64,000 bases of DNA from Natrarchaeobaculum sulfurireducens. GTDB taxonomy: Archaea; Halobacteriota; Halobacteria; Halobacteriales; Natrialbaceae. Position 1 is the first letter of the stretch. Every line of letters begins with the position of its first letter. Under the pieces are notes generated by a model that worked only from the letters and a program-made list of their open reading frames with translations, made no database searches and had not been told where the DNA came from. Where the stretch lies: NCBI RefSeq assembly GCF_003430825.1, contig NZ_CP024047.1, forward strand, positions 1,798,001 through 1,862,000, given 5' to 3'. Below are positions 8,553 to 17,957 of the stretch, piece by piece. The position numbers and the translations under genes were made by a program.

Positions 8553-8567
8553 GACGCTTTAAGCGTC
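8553..8567 (+). promoter_or_regulatory. Palindrome overlapping the TATA box of the thioredoxin-fold gene
   Basis: GACGCTTTAAGCGTC has perfect 7-base arms around one central T. Its centre CTTTAAG is also the best TATA box for the gene at 8588, 28 bases before the ATG, which implies a leaderless transcript. A protein bound here would block TBP, so this is a good repressor-operator candidate. Confidence 0.5.
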
Positions 8568-8587
8568 TCACCCTGGAATCATCGACT

Positions 8588-9151
8588 ATGGTAGCCAAAG
8601 CATCCGATACCGACCTCGAGGCGGGCGACCCCGCCCCCGAATTCGAACTCGAGGGCACCGACGGCGAGACGTACACACTCGAGTCGTTCGCCGACTTCGA
8701 GGCCCTGTTGGTGGTCTTTACGTGCAATCACTGTCCGTACGCGAAGGCGAAGTTCGACCTGTTGAACGCCCTCGCCGCGGAGTACGATGACGTCGCCGTC
8801 GTCGGGATCAACCCAAACGACGCCACCGAGTATCCCGATGACTCGTTCGAGGCGATGTGTGACTCCGTCGACGACGGGACGATCCAGTACGACGCCTATC
8901 TTCGGGACGACACCCAGGACGTCGCGCGCAACTACGGAGCGGTCTGTACACCCGACCCGTTCCTCTTCGCGAACGAGGACGGGACGTTCCGGCTGCGGTA
9001 TCAGGGCCGGCTTGACGACGCGCTGAACCCGGACGACGAGCGGACGCGCGTTCACGTTCGTGAGGCCATCGACGCCCTCCTCGGTGGCGACCCCGTCGAC
9101 CTCGAGTGGCAGCCCTCTCGAGGCTGTTCGATCAAGTGGCGCACCGACTGA
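8588..9151 (+). CDS. Thioredoxin-fold (AhpC/TSA-like) redox protein
   Basis: 187 residues. The start LEAGDPAPEFELEGTDGETYTLESF is typical of peroxiredoxin/TlpA-type folds, followed by strand VVFTCNHCPYAK with a CxxC pair, and the cis-Pro region GAVCTPDPFLF near residue 120. Such single-domain proteins act as thiol-disulfide oxidoreductases or peroxidases; haloarchaeal members are usually annotated only as thioredoxin family. Cytoplasmic, as no signal peptide is visible. The gene has a palindromic promoter element and ends in a strong hairpin before the convergent neighbour. Confidence 0.85.
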   Translation: MVAKASDTDLEAGDPAPEFELEGTDGETYTLESFADFEALLVVFTCNHCPYAKAKFDLLNALAAEYDDVAVVGINPNDATEYPDDSFEAMCDSVDDGTIQYDAYLRDDTQDVARNYGAVCTPDPFLFANEDGTFRLRYQGRLDDALNPDDERTRVHVREAIDALLGGDPVDLEWQPSRGCSIKWRTD

Positions 9152-9172
9152 GACGGCCGATAAGCGTTCGGA

Positions 9173-9194
9173 CTCGCCACCTGCGGGTGGCGAG
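9173..9194. terminator. Hairpin between convergent genes
   Basis: CTCGCCACC-TGCG-GGTGGCGAG is a perfect 9-base-pair stem with a 4-base loop, located between the stops of two converging genes. Two weaker stem-loops follow within 80 bases. It has no clear T-run on either side, so termination is likely but not proved by sequence. Confidence 0.45.
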
Positions 9195-9287
9195 TTCGGT
9201 TCGATGCCTGCCGTCTGGCAGTCCGAAGAAGTGACGGCACCGATACGCTGTCGGCAGAACGGGCGGACGTAGCGCTGAGGCGCTTCG

Positions 9288-10376
9288 CTAGCGAACGCCC
9301 CGACGGTACTGAATAGGCCATCGTGTGGATGGCTCTTCCTCGAGACGTCCGGCCGCGTGGAGCCCGAAGTACGGGTCGCGAAGGAACTCCCGGCCGACAA
9401 GTACGAGGTCGGCACGCCCGTTGTGGACCAGCGCGTCGGCCTGTTCCGGTTCGGTGATGCCGCCGACGGCACCGACGGCGACGTCCGCGCCGTCGCGGAC
9501 CGCTTCCGCCAGCGGGACCTGGAAGTTCGGTCCAGCGGGTATGTCCTGGTCGGGATGTATCCCACCGGAACTCACGTCGATCAGGTCGACACCCAGAGCT
9601 GCCAGCTCCGCTGCAAGCCGTACCGACTGCTCGATGTCCCACGACTCCTGCTCGGGGAGCCAGTCCGTCCCGGAGATGCGAACGAACACCGGCTTGTCCT
9701 CCGGCCAGACGTCGCGAACGGCGTCGGTCACCTCTCGAATGAGTCGGGTTCGGTTCTCGAAACTCCCGCCGTAGGCGTCCTCGCGGCGGTTCGTTACCGG
9801 AGAGAGGAACTCGTGGAGCAAGTAGCCGTGTGCTGCGTGGACCTCTGCGATCTCGAATCCGGCCTCGAGCGAACGCTCGGCGGCGGTTCGGTAGGCCTCG
9901 ATCACGCCGTCGATGTCCGCTGTCGTCGCTTTCTCGATTGCAGGTCGATCGCCGCCGAACGGTGGGTACGCCTCCGGCGACGGCGAAAGCACTTCCCAGC
10001 CGCCGTCTTCGGGCGACAGCGGTACGTTCCCATCCCACGGCCGGGTCTTGCTCGCTTTGTGTCCTGCATGGGCGAGCTGGATGCCGGGTACCGAACCCTG
10101 TTGACGAATGAACTCGGTGATCGGCTCGAGTGCGGCCGCGTGGTCATCGCTCCAGATGCCGAGATCGTGCGGCGTGATTCGCCCGCGGGGCTCGACGGCT
10201 GTCGCTTCGGTCATGACGATTCCTGCGCCACCGACGGCTCTGCTACCCAGGTGGACTCGGTGCCACTCCGTCGGCAGCCCGTCGGGCTCACAGGAGTACT
10301 GACACATCGGCGAGACGGCGATTCGGTTCGGAAGTTCGAGCTCGCGCAGTGAGAGAGGCGAAAACAGAGCTGTCAT
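9288..10376 (-). CDS. NADH:flavin oxidoreductase, old yellow enzyme family (YqjM-like)
   Basis: 362 residues from ATG 10376 (MTALFSPLSLRELELPNRIAV), a standard OYE start; an 11-residue longer reading from a non-ATG start is unlikely. FMN-binding TIM barrel landmarks: SPMCQYS with the redox-tuning Cys, GSRAVGGAGIVMTEATAV, IQLAHAGHKAS (His pair for carbonyl binding), AEVHAAHGYLLHEFLSPVTNRR and the C-terminal phosphate loop around VGAVGG and LVLVGREFL. The YqjM subfamily reduces activated C=C bonds with NAD(P)H. No pathway context beside it. Confidence 0.92.
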   Translation of the reverse strand: MTALFSPLSLRELELPNRIAVSPMCQYSCEPDGLPTEWHRVHLGSRAVGGAGIVMTEATAVEPRGRITPHDLGIWSDDHAAALEPITEFIRQQGSVPGIQLAHAGHKASKTRPWDGNVPLSPEDGGWEVLSPSPEAYPPFGGDRPAIEKATTADIDGVIEAYRTAAERSLEAGFEIAEVHAAHGYLLHEFLSPVTNRREDAYGGSFENRTRLIREVTDAVRDVWPEDKPVFVRISGTDWLPEQESWDIEQSVRLAAELAALGVDLIDVSSGGIHPDQDIPAGPNFQVPLAEAVRDGADVAVGAVGGITEPEQADALVHNGRADLVLVGREFLRDPYFGLHAAGRLEEEPSTRWPIQYRRGVR

Positions 10377-10494
10377 GAAAACCCCTTGTGGGAGGACTGG
10401 CAAAATCATCGCGGACGAGGAGGCGTTTGCCGACTCATCGACGAGGGCGTCCGAGGGGCCTTGAAGTTATATTCCTCGCCTCGACACGGTCTGT

Positions 10495-11337
10495 ATGACC
10501 ACAAGCGGCGAGATCGACCCCCTCGAACGGCTTGGCACGGATCGTGCGGTGATCGGCATGGTCCACCTCCCTGCATTACCCGGCTCACCTTCCTCGGACG
10601 GGAACCGTGACGCGATCCGCCGACGGGCCCTCGCGGACGCTCACGCCCTCGAGAGCGGCGGCGTCGACGCCATTCTCGTCGAGAACTTCGGCGACGCGCC
10701 GTTTTACCCCGACGAGGTCCCGACACACGTCGTCGCCGAAATGACGGCTCTCGCCGGTTCCGTCTCCGAGGCCGTCGACGTCCCGATCGGGATCAACGTC
10801 CTCAGAAACGATGCGCACGCGGCGCTCTCGGTTGCGGCCGCCGTCGACGCGGCGTTCGTTCGGGTCAACGTTCACGTCGGGACCGCCGCAACCGACCAGG
10901 GGCTCCTCGAGGGTCGGGCCCACGAGACGCTCCGGCTGCGCGACCGCATCGACGCGAACGTGGCGATTCTCGCCGACGTCCACGTCAAACACGCGACGCC
11001 GATCGGCGACACCGGCCTCGAACGGGCCGCCCTCGAGACGGTCGAGCGCGGAAAAGCGGACGGCGTGATCGTCTCCGGGCCCGGAACCGGAGCCAAAACG
11101 CCGCCCGAGGACGTCACACTGGTTACGAACGCCCTCTCTGAACACGATTGCGAGGTGCCGGTGATCGTCGGCAGCGGTGTCACGCCTGAGGCGGTCAGCG
11201 ACTGTTTCGACGCTGGTGCGGACGGTGTAATCGTCGGGACTGCAGTAAAGTGCGGTGGCGAGACGACGAATCCGGTTTCCGAAACACGCGTCCGGACGGT
11301 CGTCAGCGCCGCCATGCGGACCGACACTGATCCCTGA
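10495..11337 (+). CDS. BtpA/SgcQ family protein
   Basis: 280 residues in a predicted TIM barrel. The conserved beginning VIGMVHLPALPGSP, VDAILVENFGDAPFY and the C-terminal GSGVTPEAVSDCFDAGADGVIVGTAVK match the BtpA family. The cyanobacterial member is needed for photosystem I stability, others sit with sugar metabolism genes; the archaeal role is unknown. A short TATA-like GTTATATTCC at about 10465-10474 lies 25-30 bases before the ATG. Confidence 0.85.
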   Translation: MTTSGEIDPLERLGTDRAVIGMVHLPALPGSPSSDGNRDAIRRRALADAHALESGGVDAILVENFGDAPFYPDEVPTHVVAEMTALAGSVSEAVDVPIGINVLRNDAHAALSVAAAVDAAFVRVNVHVGTAATDQGLLEGRAHETLRLRDRIDANVAILADVHVKHATPIGDTGLERAALETVERGKADGVIVSGPGTGAKTPPEDVTLVTNALSEHDCEVPVIVGSGVTPEAVSDCFDAGADGVIVGTAVKCGGETTNPVSETRVRTVVSAAMRTDTDP

Positions 11338-11357
11338 GGCTGTGCGTCGAGGGTCGA

Positions 11358-12599
11358 TCAAAGCCCAAGCATCAGCGGCCCAATCAACACTCCCATTAGA
11401 TGAACCCGACGGGCACGTAGCCGGACCGGAACCATCCCGACGGCGGTCGCCGCCACGAAAACGACGATGCCGAGTGGGCCAGTAAAGAGATACGAGAGAA
11501 CCAACAGGAGCCCGAGCACGACGGTCGAAATCTTCCAGTATGAGAGCTGACCGACCAGTTCGAGATAGGCGTCACCGACGAGAATCACGAGCACGAAGCC
11601 GATCGAACCCGCAACGAGGACGCCGCCGATCAGTATCGGCAACTCGAGGGGGACCCCAGCTTCGTCGAACGCCACCATCACGCCGGTTCGAGGGTGGCCG
11701 ATGGCGACGAGTGCGAACAGTGCGAATATCGTGTTGGCAGTGTCGACACCGCTCGTCGCGACGATGTAGCCTCGATCACCCGAGCCACCTGGTACCAACA
11801 CGAGGACGGCGACCGCCGCGATCGCGGCCGAGATTCCGGGAATGTACCCGACGACCGCGCCTGCGAGTGCACCAGCGATCGCCGTCCCTGCGAGCAGCGG
11901 CCGGGAGAGCCGAATCTCCTCACCCCGCTGTGGTGGGATCCCACACCCGAACATCGCGTCGATCAATACCGGCGCACCGAAGAGGCCAGCGAACAGCGGG
12001 GCGAGCATCCCACCCGCCTCGAGCGGTGCCTCCGGCGAACTGTCGAGCGTGAGGGCACCGAGGATGGTCGCCAGGCCGAACGACAGTGCGCCACCGAGAC
12101 GAGCGCGCCAGTTAAACTCCGAGGCCAGCAGCGCAACCACCACCACCGCCAGGATCAACGAAAGGTTTGCCCGGACTGTCGGGTACACTGCCGTTACCGC
12201 CCACGTGATGGGGACTGCAAAGGGAACGGCTGCGAGGACGGCGAGCAGGCTGCCGACTGCCGACAACCGGATCGCTTCGTATCCCCGCCCGTCGAGTACC
12301 ATTCGGTGGCCGGGAAGCGCCGTTACGGCCATCTCCGCGTCGGGAACACCGAGTGCCATCGCCGGCACGGCGTTGAGAAACGTATGGACCACTCCCGCAG
12401 CGAGCATCGCACAGCCGACGAACAGCGGTGGGCCCGGGATCGACCCGGCGATACCGGCTAGCAAGAGCGCGAAGTTGTTGGCGTGCAGTCCTGGCACGAG
12501 ACCGCTGCAACTCCCGAGCAGCGAACCGGCGAGCACCCACGCCAGCAACTGCCCGGTGAAGCCGGGATCGGCGACAAACTCGAGCGCGAGGACGACCAT
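11358..12599 (-). CDS. TctA-like tripartite tricarboxylate transporter permease (DUF112-type)
   Basis: 413 residues, almost entirely hydrophobic with about ten to twelve membrane segments. The opening GSLLGSCSGLVPGLHANNFALLL and the mid-protein repeat AGAVVGYIPGISAAIAA show the PG(L/I) repeat of the TctA/DUF112 permeases. In bacteria TctA works with the small subunit TctB and a periplasmic TctC; none of these is present here, as is common for haloarchaeal stand-alone members. Substrate unknown. Confidence 0.85.
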   Translation of the reverse strand: MVVLALEFVADPGFTGQLLAWVLAGSLLGSCSGLVPGLHANNFALLLAGIAGSIPGPPLFVGCAMLAAGVVHTFLNAVPAMALGVPDAEMAVTALPGHRMVLDGRGYEAIRLSAVGSLLAVLAAVPFAVPITWAVTAVYPTVRANLSLILAVVVVALLASEFNWRARLGGALSFGLATILGALTLDSSPEAPLEAGGMLAPLFAGLFGAPVLIDAMFGCGIPPQRGEEIRLSRPLLAGTAIAGALAGAVVGYIPGISAAIAAVAVLVLVPGGSGDRGYIVATSGVDTANTIFALFALVAIGHPRTGVMVAFDEAGVPLELPILIGGVLVAGSIGFVLVILVGDAYLELVGQLSYWKISTVVLGLLLVLSYLFTGPLGIVVFVAATAVGMVPVRLRARRVHLMGVLIGPLMLGL

Positions 12600-12760
12600 T
12601 CGGTTGCTCTGGTCCCGTGTTCGTACTTAAACCCGCGTCAGTCACCCAGGCTCGTACTGCAACCGCTGTCGACGGCTGCTCTCAAGGCCGGTCGGCCGTC
12701 GTTGTCACTCGCCGGATGGCGTCGAAAAAACTCGGGGTTGCGAAGTCGTCGCGTCTCGAC

Positions 12761-13093
12761 TTAGCCGAAGAGGTTGCCGAGGCCCTCGCCACCGGCGTCG
12801 TCGTCTTCGTCCTCGTCGTCGTCTTCGTCCTCGTCCGTGGTGTCCGGAACGTCGGACTCCTCTTCAGCCTCGTCGGCGGCGGCCGCACCGCCAGCAGCGC
12901 CAGCTGCAGCGGGGACGGCGGCGGCTTCCTCGACGGCCTCGTCGATGTCGACGTCCTCGAGCGCGGCGACGAGCGCCTTGACTCGGGACTCTTCGACGTC
13001 GACGCCAGCGGCGTCGAGCACGTCCGTGAGGTTGTCTTCGTTGATCTCTTCGTCCGTTTCGTTCAGGATGAGTGCAGCGTATACGTATTCCAT
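12761..13093 (-). CDS. rpl12: Large-subunit ribosomal protein P1 (L12)
   Basis: 110 residues. N-terminal helical dimerisation domain [22 protein letters not shown], an Ala-rich hinge ([13 protein letters not shown]) and a very acidic tail ending in GLGNLFG, the archaeal/eukaryal P-protein terminus that recruits translation GTPases. Last gene of the L1-L10-L12 operon, 18 bases after L10. Confidence 0.97.
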   Translation of the reverse strand: MEYVYAALILNETDEEINEDNLTDVLDAAGVDVEESRVKALVAALEDVDIDEAVEEAAAVPAAAGAAGGAAAADEAEEESDVPDTTDEDEDDDEDEDDDAGGEGLGNLFG

Positions 13094-13111
13094 TGGTGTA
13101 TCCTCCGTTAG

Positions 13112-14149
13112 TTAGCCGAACATTGCGCCGAGTCCGTCCGCGCCGTCGCCGTCGTCATCATCATCGTCGTCGTCGGCAGCGTCTGCCTCGGCGTCGTCTT
13201 GGTCGTCAGCCGATTCGTCCTCGCTCTCGTCGGCGGCGGCCGCCGCAGGGGTGGGCGCCTCGACGCCCTGCAGTTCCTCCGGCAGGGCCTCCTCGTCGTC
13301 GATCTGGGCCGCGAGCGCACGGAGTTGTGCGTCGGCCTTGCTGACGAGGTCGGGCATGAGCGCTTCGTCCTCGATCGCAGCGTGTAGGCCGAGACTCTTG
13401 GCCTCGCCCGTCGCCTTGGCGATGAGCGTCGACGCCGTCGTCTCGGTCGGGAACACCGCGTTGACCGAGAGGTTGTGGGCGTACGCGGCGGCGGTCTGGA
13501 CGTCGCTCTCGTAGGCGTCGACGTCGATGTCGAGGTCCTCGGGACTGAACAGCACGCCGTCTGCAACGACAGCACGAAGGTCGAGACCGACCTCCTTGGG
13601 TTCGATCCCGAGCTCGTTGAGGACGTTCGCCAGGTCCGCAGAGACTTCCTCGCCGGCCTCCAAGACCGTCGAGTCCTCCATGACCTGAATCGAACCGTCC
13701 TCGATGCGCGCGTTTGCACCGATGCTCTGGAGCTCACCGACGAATGGCCCCGGATCGACGCCCGTGTCCCCTTCCGGGATCACGATGTCGTTCGGGGCGA
13801 CTTCGCCTTCGTTGATCGGCGCGGGCGTCTTCGACGCCTCGAGCTCTTTGTACAGGGAGAACGGGTTCTCGTTCGTCCCGATGATGCCGACCTGCCCGTC
13901 GACGTGCTCGACGAGGTCGTCGAGGTCGACGTCATCGAGGGCCCGAACCTGCAGCGTGTTCCGACTTACGCGGAGCTGGGCCGTGCCGTACAGTTCGCGA
14001 CGCATGTCCTGGAGCTGTTTGCTCGGAATGCCCGCGATACCGACGATGCCGACGCTCTCGTAGTCGTCGATAAGCGCTGCGAGCTCGTCGACTTCCTCTT
14101 TCTTCCACTGTGGAAGGTTCTCGGTTTTGCGTTCAGCTTCTGCGCTCAC
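13112..14149 (-). CDS. rpl10: Large-subunit ribosomal protein L10 (P0)
   Basis: 345 residues, the long archaeal form. N-terminal rRNA-binding domain ([33 protein letters not shown] is split here only in part), central insertion, spine helix that binds P1 dimers, then an acidic Asp-rich tail with GLGAMFG, matching the P1 tail. One base separates it from L1, so the two are co-transcribed and probably coupled. Confidence 0.97.
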   Translation of the reverse strand: MSAEAERKTENLPQWKKEEVDELAALIDDYESVGIVGIAGIPSKQLQDMRRELYGTAQLRVSRNTLQVRALDDVDLDDLVEHVDGQVGIIGTNENPFSLYKELEASKTPAPINEGEVAPNDIVIPEGDTGVDPGPFVGELQSIGANARIEDGSIQVMEDSTVLEAGEEVSADLANVLNELGIEPKEVGLDLRAVVADGVLFSPEDLDIDVDAYESDVQTAAAYAHNLSVNAVFPTETTASTLIAKATGEAKSLGLHAAIEDEALMPDLVSKADAQLRALAAQIDDEEALPEELQGVEAPTPAAAAADESEDESADDQDDAEADAADDDDDDDDGDGADGLGAMFG

Positions 14150-14150
14150 G

Positions 14151-14783
14151 TTAGACCACCTCTACGGACGGGCCCATGGTCGTCTTCACGTAGACGCCGT
14201 CGATGTTCTGGGGCCCCTTCTCGAGGTCGGCGTGCAGGCGACGCAGGATGACGTCGATGTTGTCGGCAATGTGCTCGGCGTCCATGTCTTCAGCGCCAAC
14301 GCGCGTATGGAACGTGCGTCGGTCGCCGGAGCGAAGCTGCACGGTGTTTTTGAGCCGGTTGACGGTCTCGACGACGTCCTGGTCGGGAGAGAGCGGGTCT
14401 GGCATCTTCCCTCGAGGACCGAGGATAGTACCCAGATAGCGGGCGATGTCTTGCATCATCGCCTCTTCAGCGATAAAGAAGTCCGTCTCGTCGGCCAGAT
14501 CTTTGGCGTCGTCGTCTTCGAGATCTGCGATGTCGTCTTCCGAGAAGACTTCGTCCGCGACCTCTTCGGCGCGGACGGCGGTCTCTCCTTCGGCTATGAC
14601 GACGATCTTCGTCTCCTGTCCGGTTCCGGACGGGAGGACGACGGACTCGTCAACACGGTTCGACGGTTCGTTCAGGTCAAGGTCGCGCAAGTTAATCGCG
14701 AGGTCCACCGTCTCGGTAAAGTTCCGATCCGGTGACTCCTCGAGTGCGCGAGCCACTGCGGTTTCAATATCCGAATCTGCCAT
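14151..14783 (-). CDS. rpl1: Large-subunit ribosomal protein L1
   Basis: 210 residues, with the two-domain L1 layout: [17 protein letters not shown] at the start, the hinge region around [16 protein letters not shown] and the C-terminal [15 protein letters not shown]1 binds 23S rRNA at the exit stalk and in archaea represses its own operon by binding mRNA. First gene of L1-L10-L12. A structured leader upstream fits autogenous control. Confidence 0.97.
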   Translation of the reverse strand: MADSDIETAVARALEESPDRNFTETVDLAINLRDLDLNEPSNRVDESVVLPSGTGQETKIVVIAEGETAVRAEEVADEVFSEDDIADLEDDDAKDLADETDFFIAEEAMMQDIARYLGTILGPRGKMPDPLSPDQDVVETVNRLKNTVQLRSGDRRTFHTRVGAEDMDAEHIADNIDVILRRLHADLEKGPQNIDGVYVKTTMGPSVEVV

Positions 14784-14878
14784 CGTTCACCTCCGTAGTA
14801 CGCAGGAGTGCTCCTACGGGTCAGTGAAACAGGCTACGCCTGTCTCTGTTGAAGCAAGTGTCATGGGAAACTTAAACC
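14784..14878 (-). promoter_or_regulatory. L1 operon promoter and structured leader
   Basis: On the minus strand a TATA-like GGTTTAAG lies at 14871-14878. Transcription from it should start near 14848, giving a leader of about 65 bases. That leader contains ACAGGC-GTA-GCCTGT (14829-14843), a perfect 6-bp stem, and a second stem-loop with an AGGAG/CTCCT core (14801-14818), then a Shine-Dalgarno GGAGG just before the ATG. Archaeal L1 proteins are known to repress translation through a leader that imitates their 23S rRNA site; I infer that this is that site. Confidence 0.55.
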
Positions 14879-15033
14879 CGTCGAACTGGACTCCGACACT
14901 CCACCTCGAAACGGCGTCAGCTACTCATGTCGGGACTACCTGTCCCTCGAGCGGACCAGTAGCCGCTGGCGTCGGTCCCGAACCGATCGTTCGATCAAAA
15001 CTACTATGTCGAGTGATAGTGTAGCTATCTTAT

Positions 15034-15639
15034 ATGTGGCCGTTAAATTTATACACATCCGCCGAACGTAGCTTCCGCGAGGGAGGTGTCGCCCTCGCTC
15101 ACAGTGGATGGATCGACACGTATCAGGCGCTTGCGCCGGCTGAACGTGCGATCGGGCAGTTTGTCGTCACGCTGCTCTTCGCCACCATCGTGATCGGGAT
15201 GATCCAGGGGTACGGGACGAGCGCAGTCACCAAGTCCCGTCGGAGCCCGATCATCTCGATCTGTATCGGTCTCCCGAGTGTTTTCATCGTCGGTGCACTC
15301 GCGGGGACTGGATATCTCATTCTCGGTACGAGTCTCGGCACCTTCTTCGGGCTGTTGTTTCTCGTCCTCGGTTTGACCACATTGCCCGCCGGGACCGTCG
15401 TCGGCGCCGTCGCAATCGGCCAATCGATCGCGACACGACTCGGGAGACCGGAACTGTGGGCTGGCGTACTGACAGGAAGTCTCGCCGTCGGCCTCGCCGG
15501 GTACTCGATCCCGATGACGGTCGCACTCGTCGGTTTCGCAGCAACGCTTGGCACGGGCGCTCTCATCCGGGTCCTGTTCGGGTTCGGTGGCATCTCCAGT
15601 CCAGACGAACGGACGGTTCCACCTGCGAACAAGGTCTGA
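15034..15639 (+). CDS. Membrane protein of unknown function
   Basis: 201 residues with four or five membrane segments (about 40-60, 72-95, 98-125, 140-165, 165-185), rich in Gly/Ala/Leu. It resembles the multi-helix membrane domain found in haloarchaeal bactofilin-type proteins, but no bactofilin domain is present. The start is uncertain: the ATG at 15034 is the only one before the first membrane segment, yet a TATA-like TTAAATTTATAC lies inside the first codons (15045-15056). It is divergent from the ribosomal operon. Confidence 0.65.
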   Translation: MWPLNLYTSAERSFREGGVALAHSGWIDTYQALAPAERAIGQFVVTLLFATIVIGMIQGYGTSAVTKSRRSPIISICIGLPSVFIVGALAGTGYLILGTSLGTFFGLLFLVLGLTTLPAGTVVGAVAIGQSIATRLGRPELWAGVLTGSLAVGLAGYSIPMTVALVGFAATLGTGALIRVLFGFGGISSPDERTVPPANKV

Positions 15640-16161
15640 ACCTGAAACCGCCACGGGACGGCCACTCCGCAGACACACGCCTTTCGACCGTCGTTGGCGG
15701 GTCTCTATGGTCGGCGTCGGTCGTCACGGACTCGAGATACTAACGCCCCCACACTGGCTCGCGACCGTCACTGCCAGTGTCCATCTGGCACTCGAATCGA
15801 GTTTTCATGCTGTCGGACAGAACTAGCGTGAGAACTTGCCGCGCCCGTTCGGCGAACGAATTCAGATGCCTATTCGACCCCTCTCTTCTTGCTCTCCTAA
15901 CCAATATCCGCCAATTCAACCGTTCGGACACGGGCTTACACGAGTGTATCCAGCAGTTTACACACGCGAGGGGGGTGACCGTCGCACACGTGGACGTTCA
16001 GTAAAAACTTCCCCTCAAAACACCGACGCAACGGCAAGAAATTCGCCGAAGGGAGAACGTTTACGGGACCCATTCCCGAACTCGAGGCTATGGGTCAGCG
16101 AACACCCCACGGACTCGAGTCGTTGAACAGCCTCGACACCTATCGCGACGCCGACTGAGCT
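15640..16161. other. 520-bp gap, lower G+C, with one tiny frame
   Basis: No convincing gene. The stretch 15860-16020 is less GC-rich and pyrimidine-tracted compared with its surroundings. Just before the glycosyltransferase, an ATG at 16090 opens a 22-residue frame (MGQRTPHGLESLNSLDTYRD and AD) that stops at 16158, three bases before the next ATG. GTTTACGG at about 16059 could be its TATA element. It could be a leader peptide or a chance frame. Confidence 0.4.
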
Positions 16162-17223
16162 ATGGATATTGGATTCGTCGTGGCCGGCTCGATCGAGCAA
16201 ACATCGGGTGGCTACCGATACGACCGCAAACTCGTCTCTCACCTCGAGCGTCGTGGCGACGACGTGACGGTGATTTCGGTCCCTCGAGAGCCGCAGGTGG
16301 GTGCTGAACCGATGGCGATCCGCGAACGCCTCGATCGGCCGTTCGACGTCCTCGTTCAGGACGAACTCTGTTATCCGACGCTGGTCGAACACAACCCCCA
16401 CCTCGATGCTCCCCAGGAACTCGTCGCGCTCGTCCATCTACTCGAGTCAGGTCGACCGGACCGAGTCGCCGCCTCAGACGGAGCCCGGTCTCGAGAGCAA
16501 GAGCGGCGCTACCTCGAGACCGTCGACGCGGCGATTGCGACGAGCGAGTACACGGCGAGTCGAACGACGGACCTGACTGCGCTTCCGACCATCGTCGCCC
16601 CACCTGCTGGTCGGCGCGAGGAGGCCGCAGTGTCGCCGACGGCCGTCGACCAGCGAGCCAGCGCGATCCCGCTTCGGCTCGCGTTCGTGGGGAACGTCGT
16701 CGAGCGAAAGAATCTCCCGGCGCTCTTGGAGGCAGTTGCTCGCTTCGACCGAGACTGCGTGTGCGAGTGGGAACTGATCGTCGTCGGAAACACCGACGCG
16801 GATCCAGCCGCCGCTCGCATCGCGCGCGCTCGCGTGAGCGAATACGACCTGGACGACCGGGTCTCGTTTGTCGGGACAGTCGACGACGACACACTCGAGT
16901 CGATCCTCGAGCGGACGCACGTGCTCGCCGTCCCGTCCACGTACGAGGGGTTCGGCATGGTCTACCTCGAGGCGATGGAGTACGGCGTCGTTCCGATCGC
17001 GAGCGCCGTCGGCGGGGCATCCGAGTTCGTCGACGACGGACACAACGGATACGTGGTCGACCCCGACGATGTAGATCGGATCGCGCTCGCGCTCGAAACC
17101 CTCGTGACGGATCGTGACCGCCTCGCGTCGCTCGCTCGCCGCGCACTCGAGACGGCCGACGCGCATCCGACGTGGGCCGAGACGACGGAAACCGTTCGCG
17201 CGTTCCTCGAGACGGATCGGTAG
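16162..17223 (+). CDS. GT-B glycosyltransferase, family 4 type
   Basis: 353 residues in two Rossmann-like halves. N-terminal GFVVAGSIEQTSGGYRYDRKL contains the acceptor-side glycine loop; the C-terminal half has LAFVGNVVERKN, the donor-binding SYVSEYDLDDRVSF-like region and the E-x7-E signature PSTYEGFGMVYLEAM near residue 255-270. Such enzymes add sugars from nucleotide donors to lipids or proteins. No signal peptide; probably membrane-associated cytoplasmic. Its position between the L1 operon and L11 has no functional logic that I can see. Confidence 0.88.
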   Translation: MDIGFVVAGSIEQTSGGYRYDRKLVSHLERRGDDVTVISVPREPQVGAEPMAIRERLDRPFDVLVQDELCYPTLVEHNPHLDAPQELVALVHLLESGRPDRVAASDGARSREQERRYLETVDAAIATSEYTASRTTDLTALPTIVAPPAGRREEAAVSPTAVDQRASAIPLRLAFVGNVVERKNLPALLEAVARFDRDCVCEWELIVVGNTDADPAAARIARARVSEYDLDDRVSFVGTVDDDTLESILERTHVLAVPSTYEGFGMVYLEAMEYGVVPIASAVGGASEFVDDGHNGYVVDPDDVDRIALALETLVTDRDRLASLARRALETADAHPTWAETTETVRAFLETDR

Positions 17224-17353
17224 CCGTCACGACTGTACGCTCTCGTTTTCCGTGCCGGACCCAAGAGAAAGAAAACCGTTACCGATGTCTCTCCTCGCCA
17301 TCGGTCTGTCCGCCGAAAACCCGCTGCGGTCGGGATTCGAGTTGTGACGTCGA

Positions 17354-17830
17354 TTACTCGAGCAGCACGTCGTCGTAGTCGCCGGCGTCGACCTTCTCTT
17401 TGAACTCGCGTGCGTCGTCGCCTTCGATGGTCACGCCCATCGAGGCACAGGTGCCGACGACTTCTTTCGCGGCGTTTATGGTGTCGTACGCGAGCAGGTC
17501 GGGGTGTTTCTGCTCGGCGATGGTCTTGACTTGCTCGATCGAAAGGTCGGCGACGAAGTCCTTCTGGGGTTCGCCACTGCCGGTTTCGAACCCGGCCTCG
17601 TCTTTGACCAGTGCGGCCGTCGGTGGGACACCGACGTCGATATCGAACGAGCCGTCGTCGTCGTACTCGACGGTTACGGGGACTTCCGTACCGTCGAACG
17701 CTGCCGTCTGATCGTTGATCTCTTGGACGACCGCCTGTACGTCGACGGGCGTCGGTCCGAGCTCGGGACCGAGCGGTGGGCCAGGGTTGGCCTGGCCACC
17801 CGGAACGAGCACTTCGATGGTTCCAGCCAT
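17354..17830 (-). CDS. rpl11: Large-subunit ribosomal protein L11
   Basis: 158 residues from ATG 17830 (MAGTIEVLVPGGQANPGPPL), the canonical archaeal L11 start with the proline-rich loop PGPPLGPELGPTPVDVQ that thiostrepton contacts in bacteria. The C-terminal rRNA-binding domain contains VVGTCASMGVTIEG. L11 is part of the GTPase-associated centre. It is transcribed in the same direction as L1-L10-L12 but separated from them by two genes on the opposite strand, so it has its own promoter; a TTTAAG TATA-like element on the minus strand lies about 25 bases upstream. Confidence 0.96.
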   Translation of the reverse strand: MAGTIEVLVPGGQANPGPPLGPELGPTPVDVQAVVQEINDQTAAFDGTEVPVTVEYDDDGSFDIDVGVPPTAALVKDEAGFETGSGEPQKDFVADLSIEQVKTIAEQKHPDLLAYDTINAAKEVVGTCASMGVTIEGDDAREFKEKVDAGDYDDVLLE

Positions 17831-17957
17831 ATCCGTCAAAACCCGTGCGCGAGTTTTAAGGGTTGCTTTTTCGGGCAGTCTCACCCTGTGAGGAGCTAGC
17901 GCAGGTCGAGACCGACCATCGGGGGCGTAAAGCCCCTGTTCGAGTGGTGCTACAGTG

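Noticed and set aside
16160-17230. 356-residue arginine-rich minus-strand frame
   Set aside because: Arg/Pro-rich shadow of the glycosyltransferase gene, with no family resemblance.
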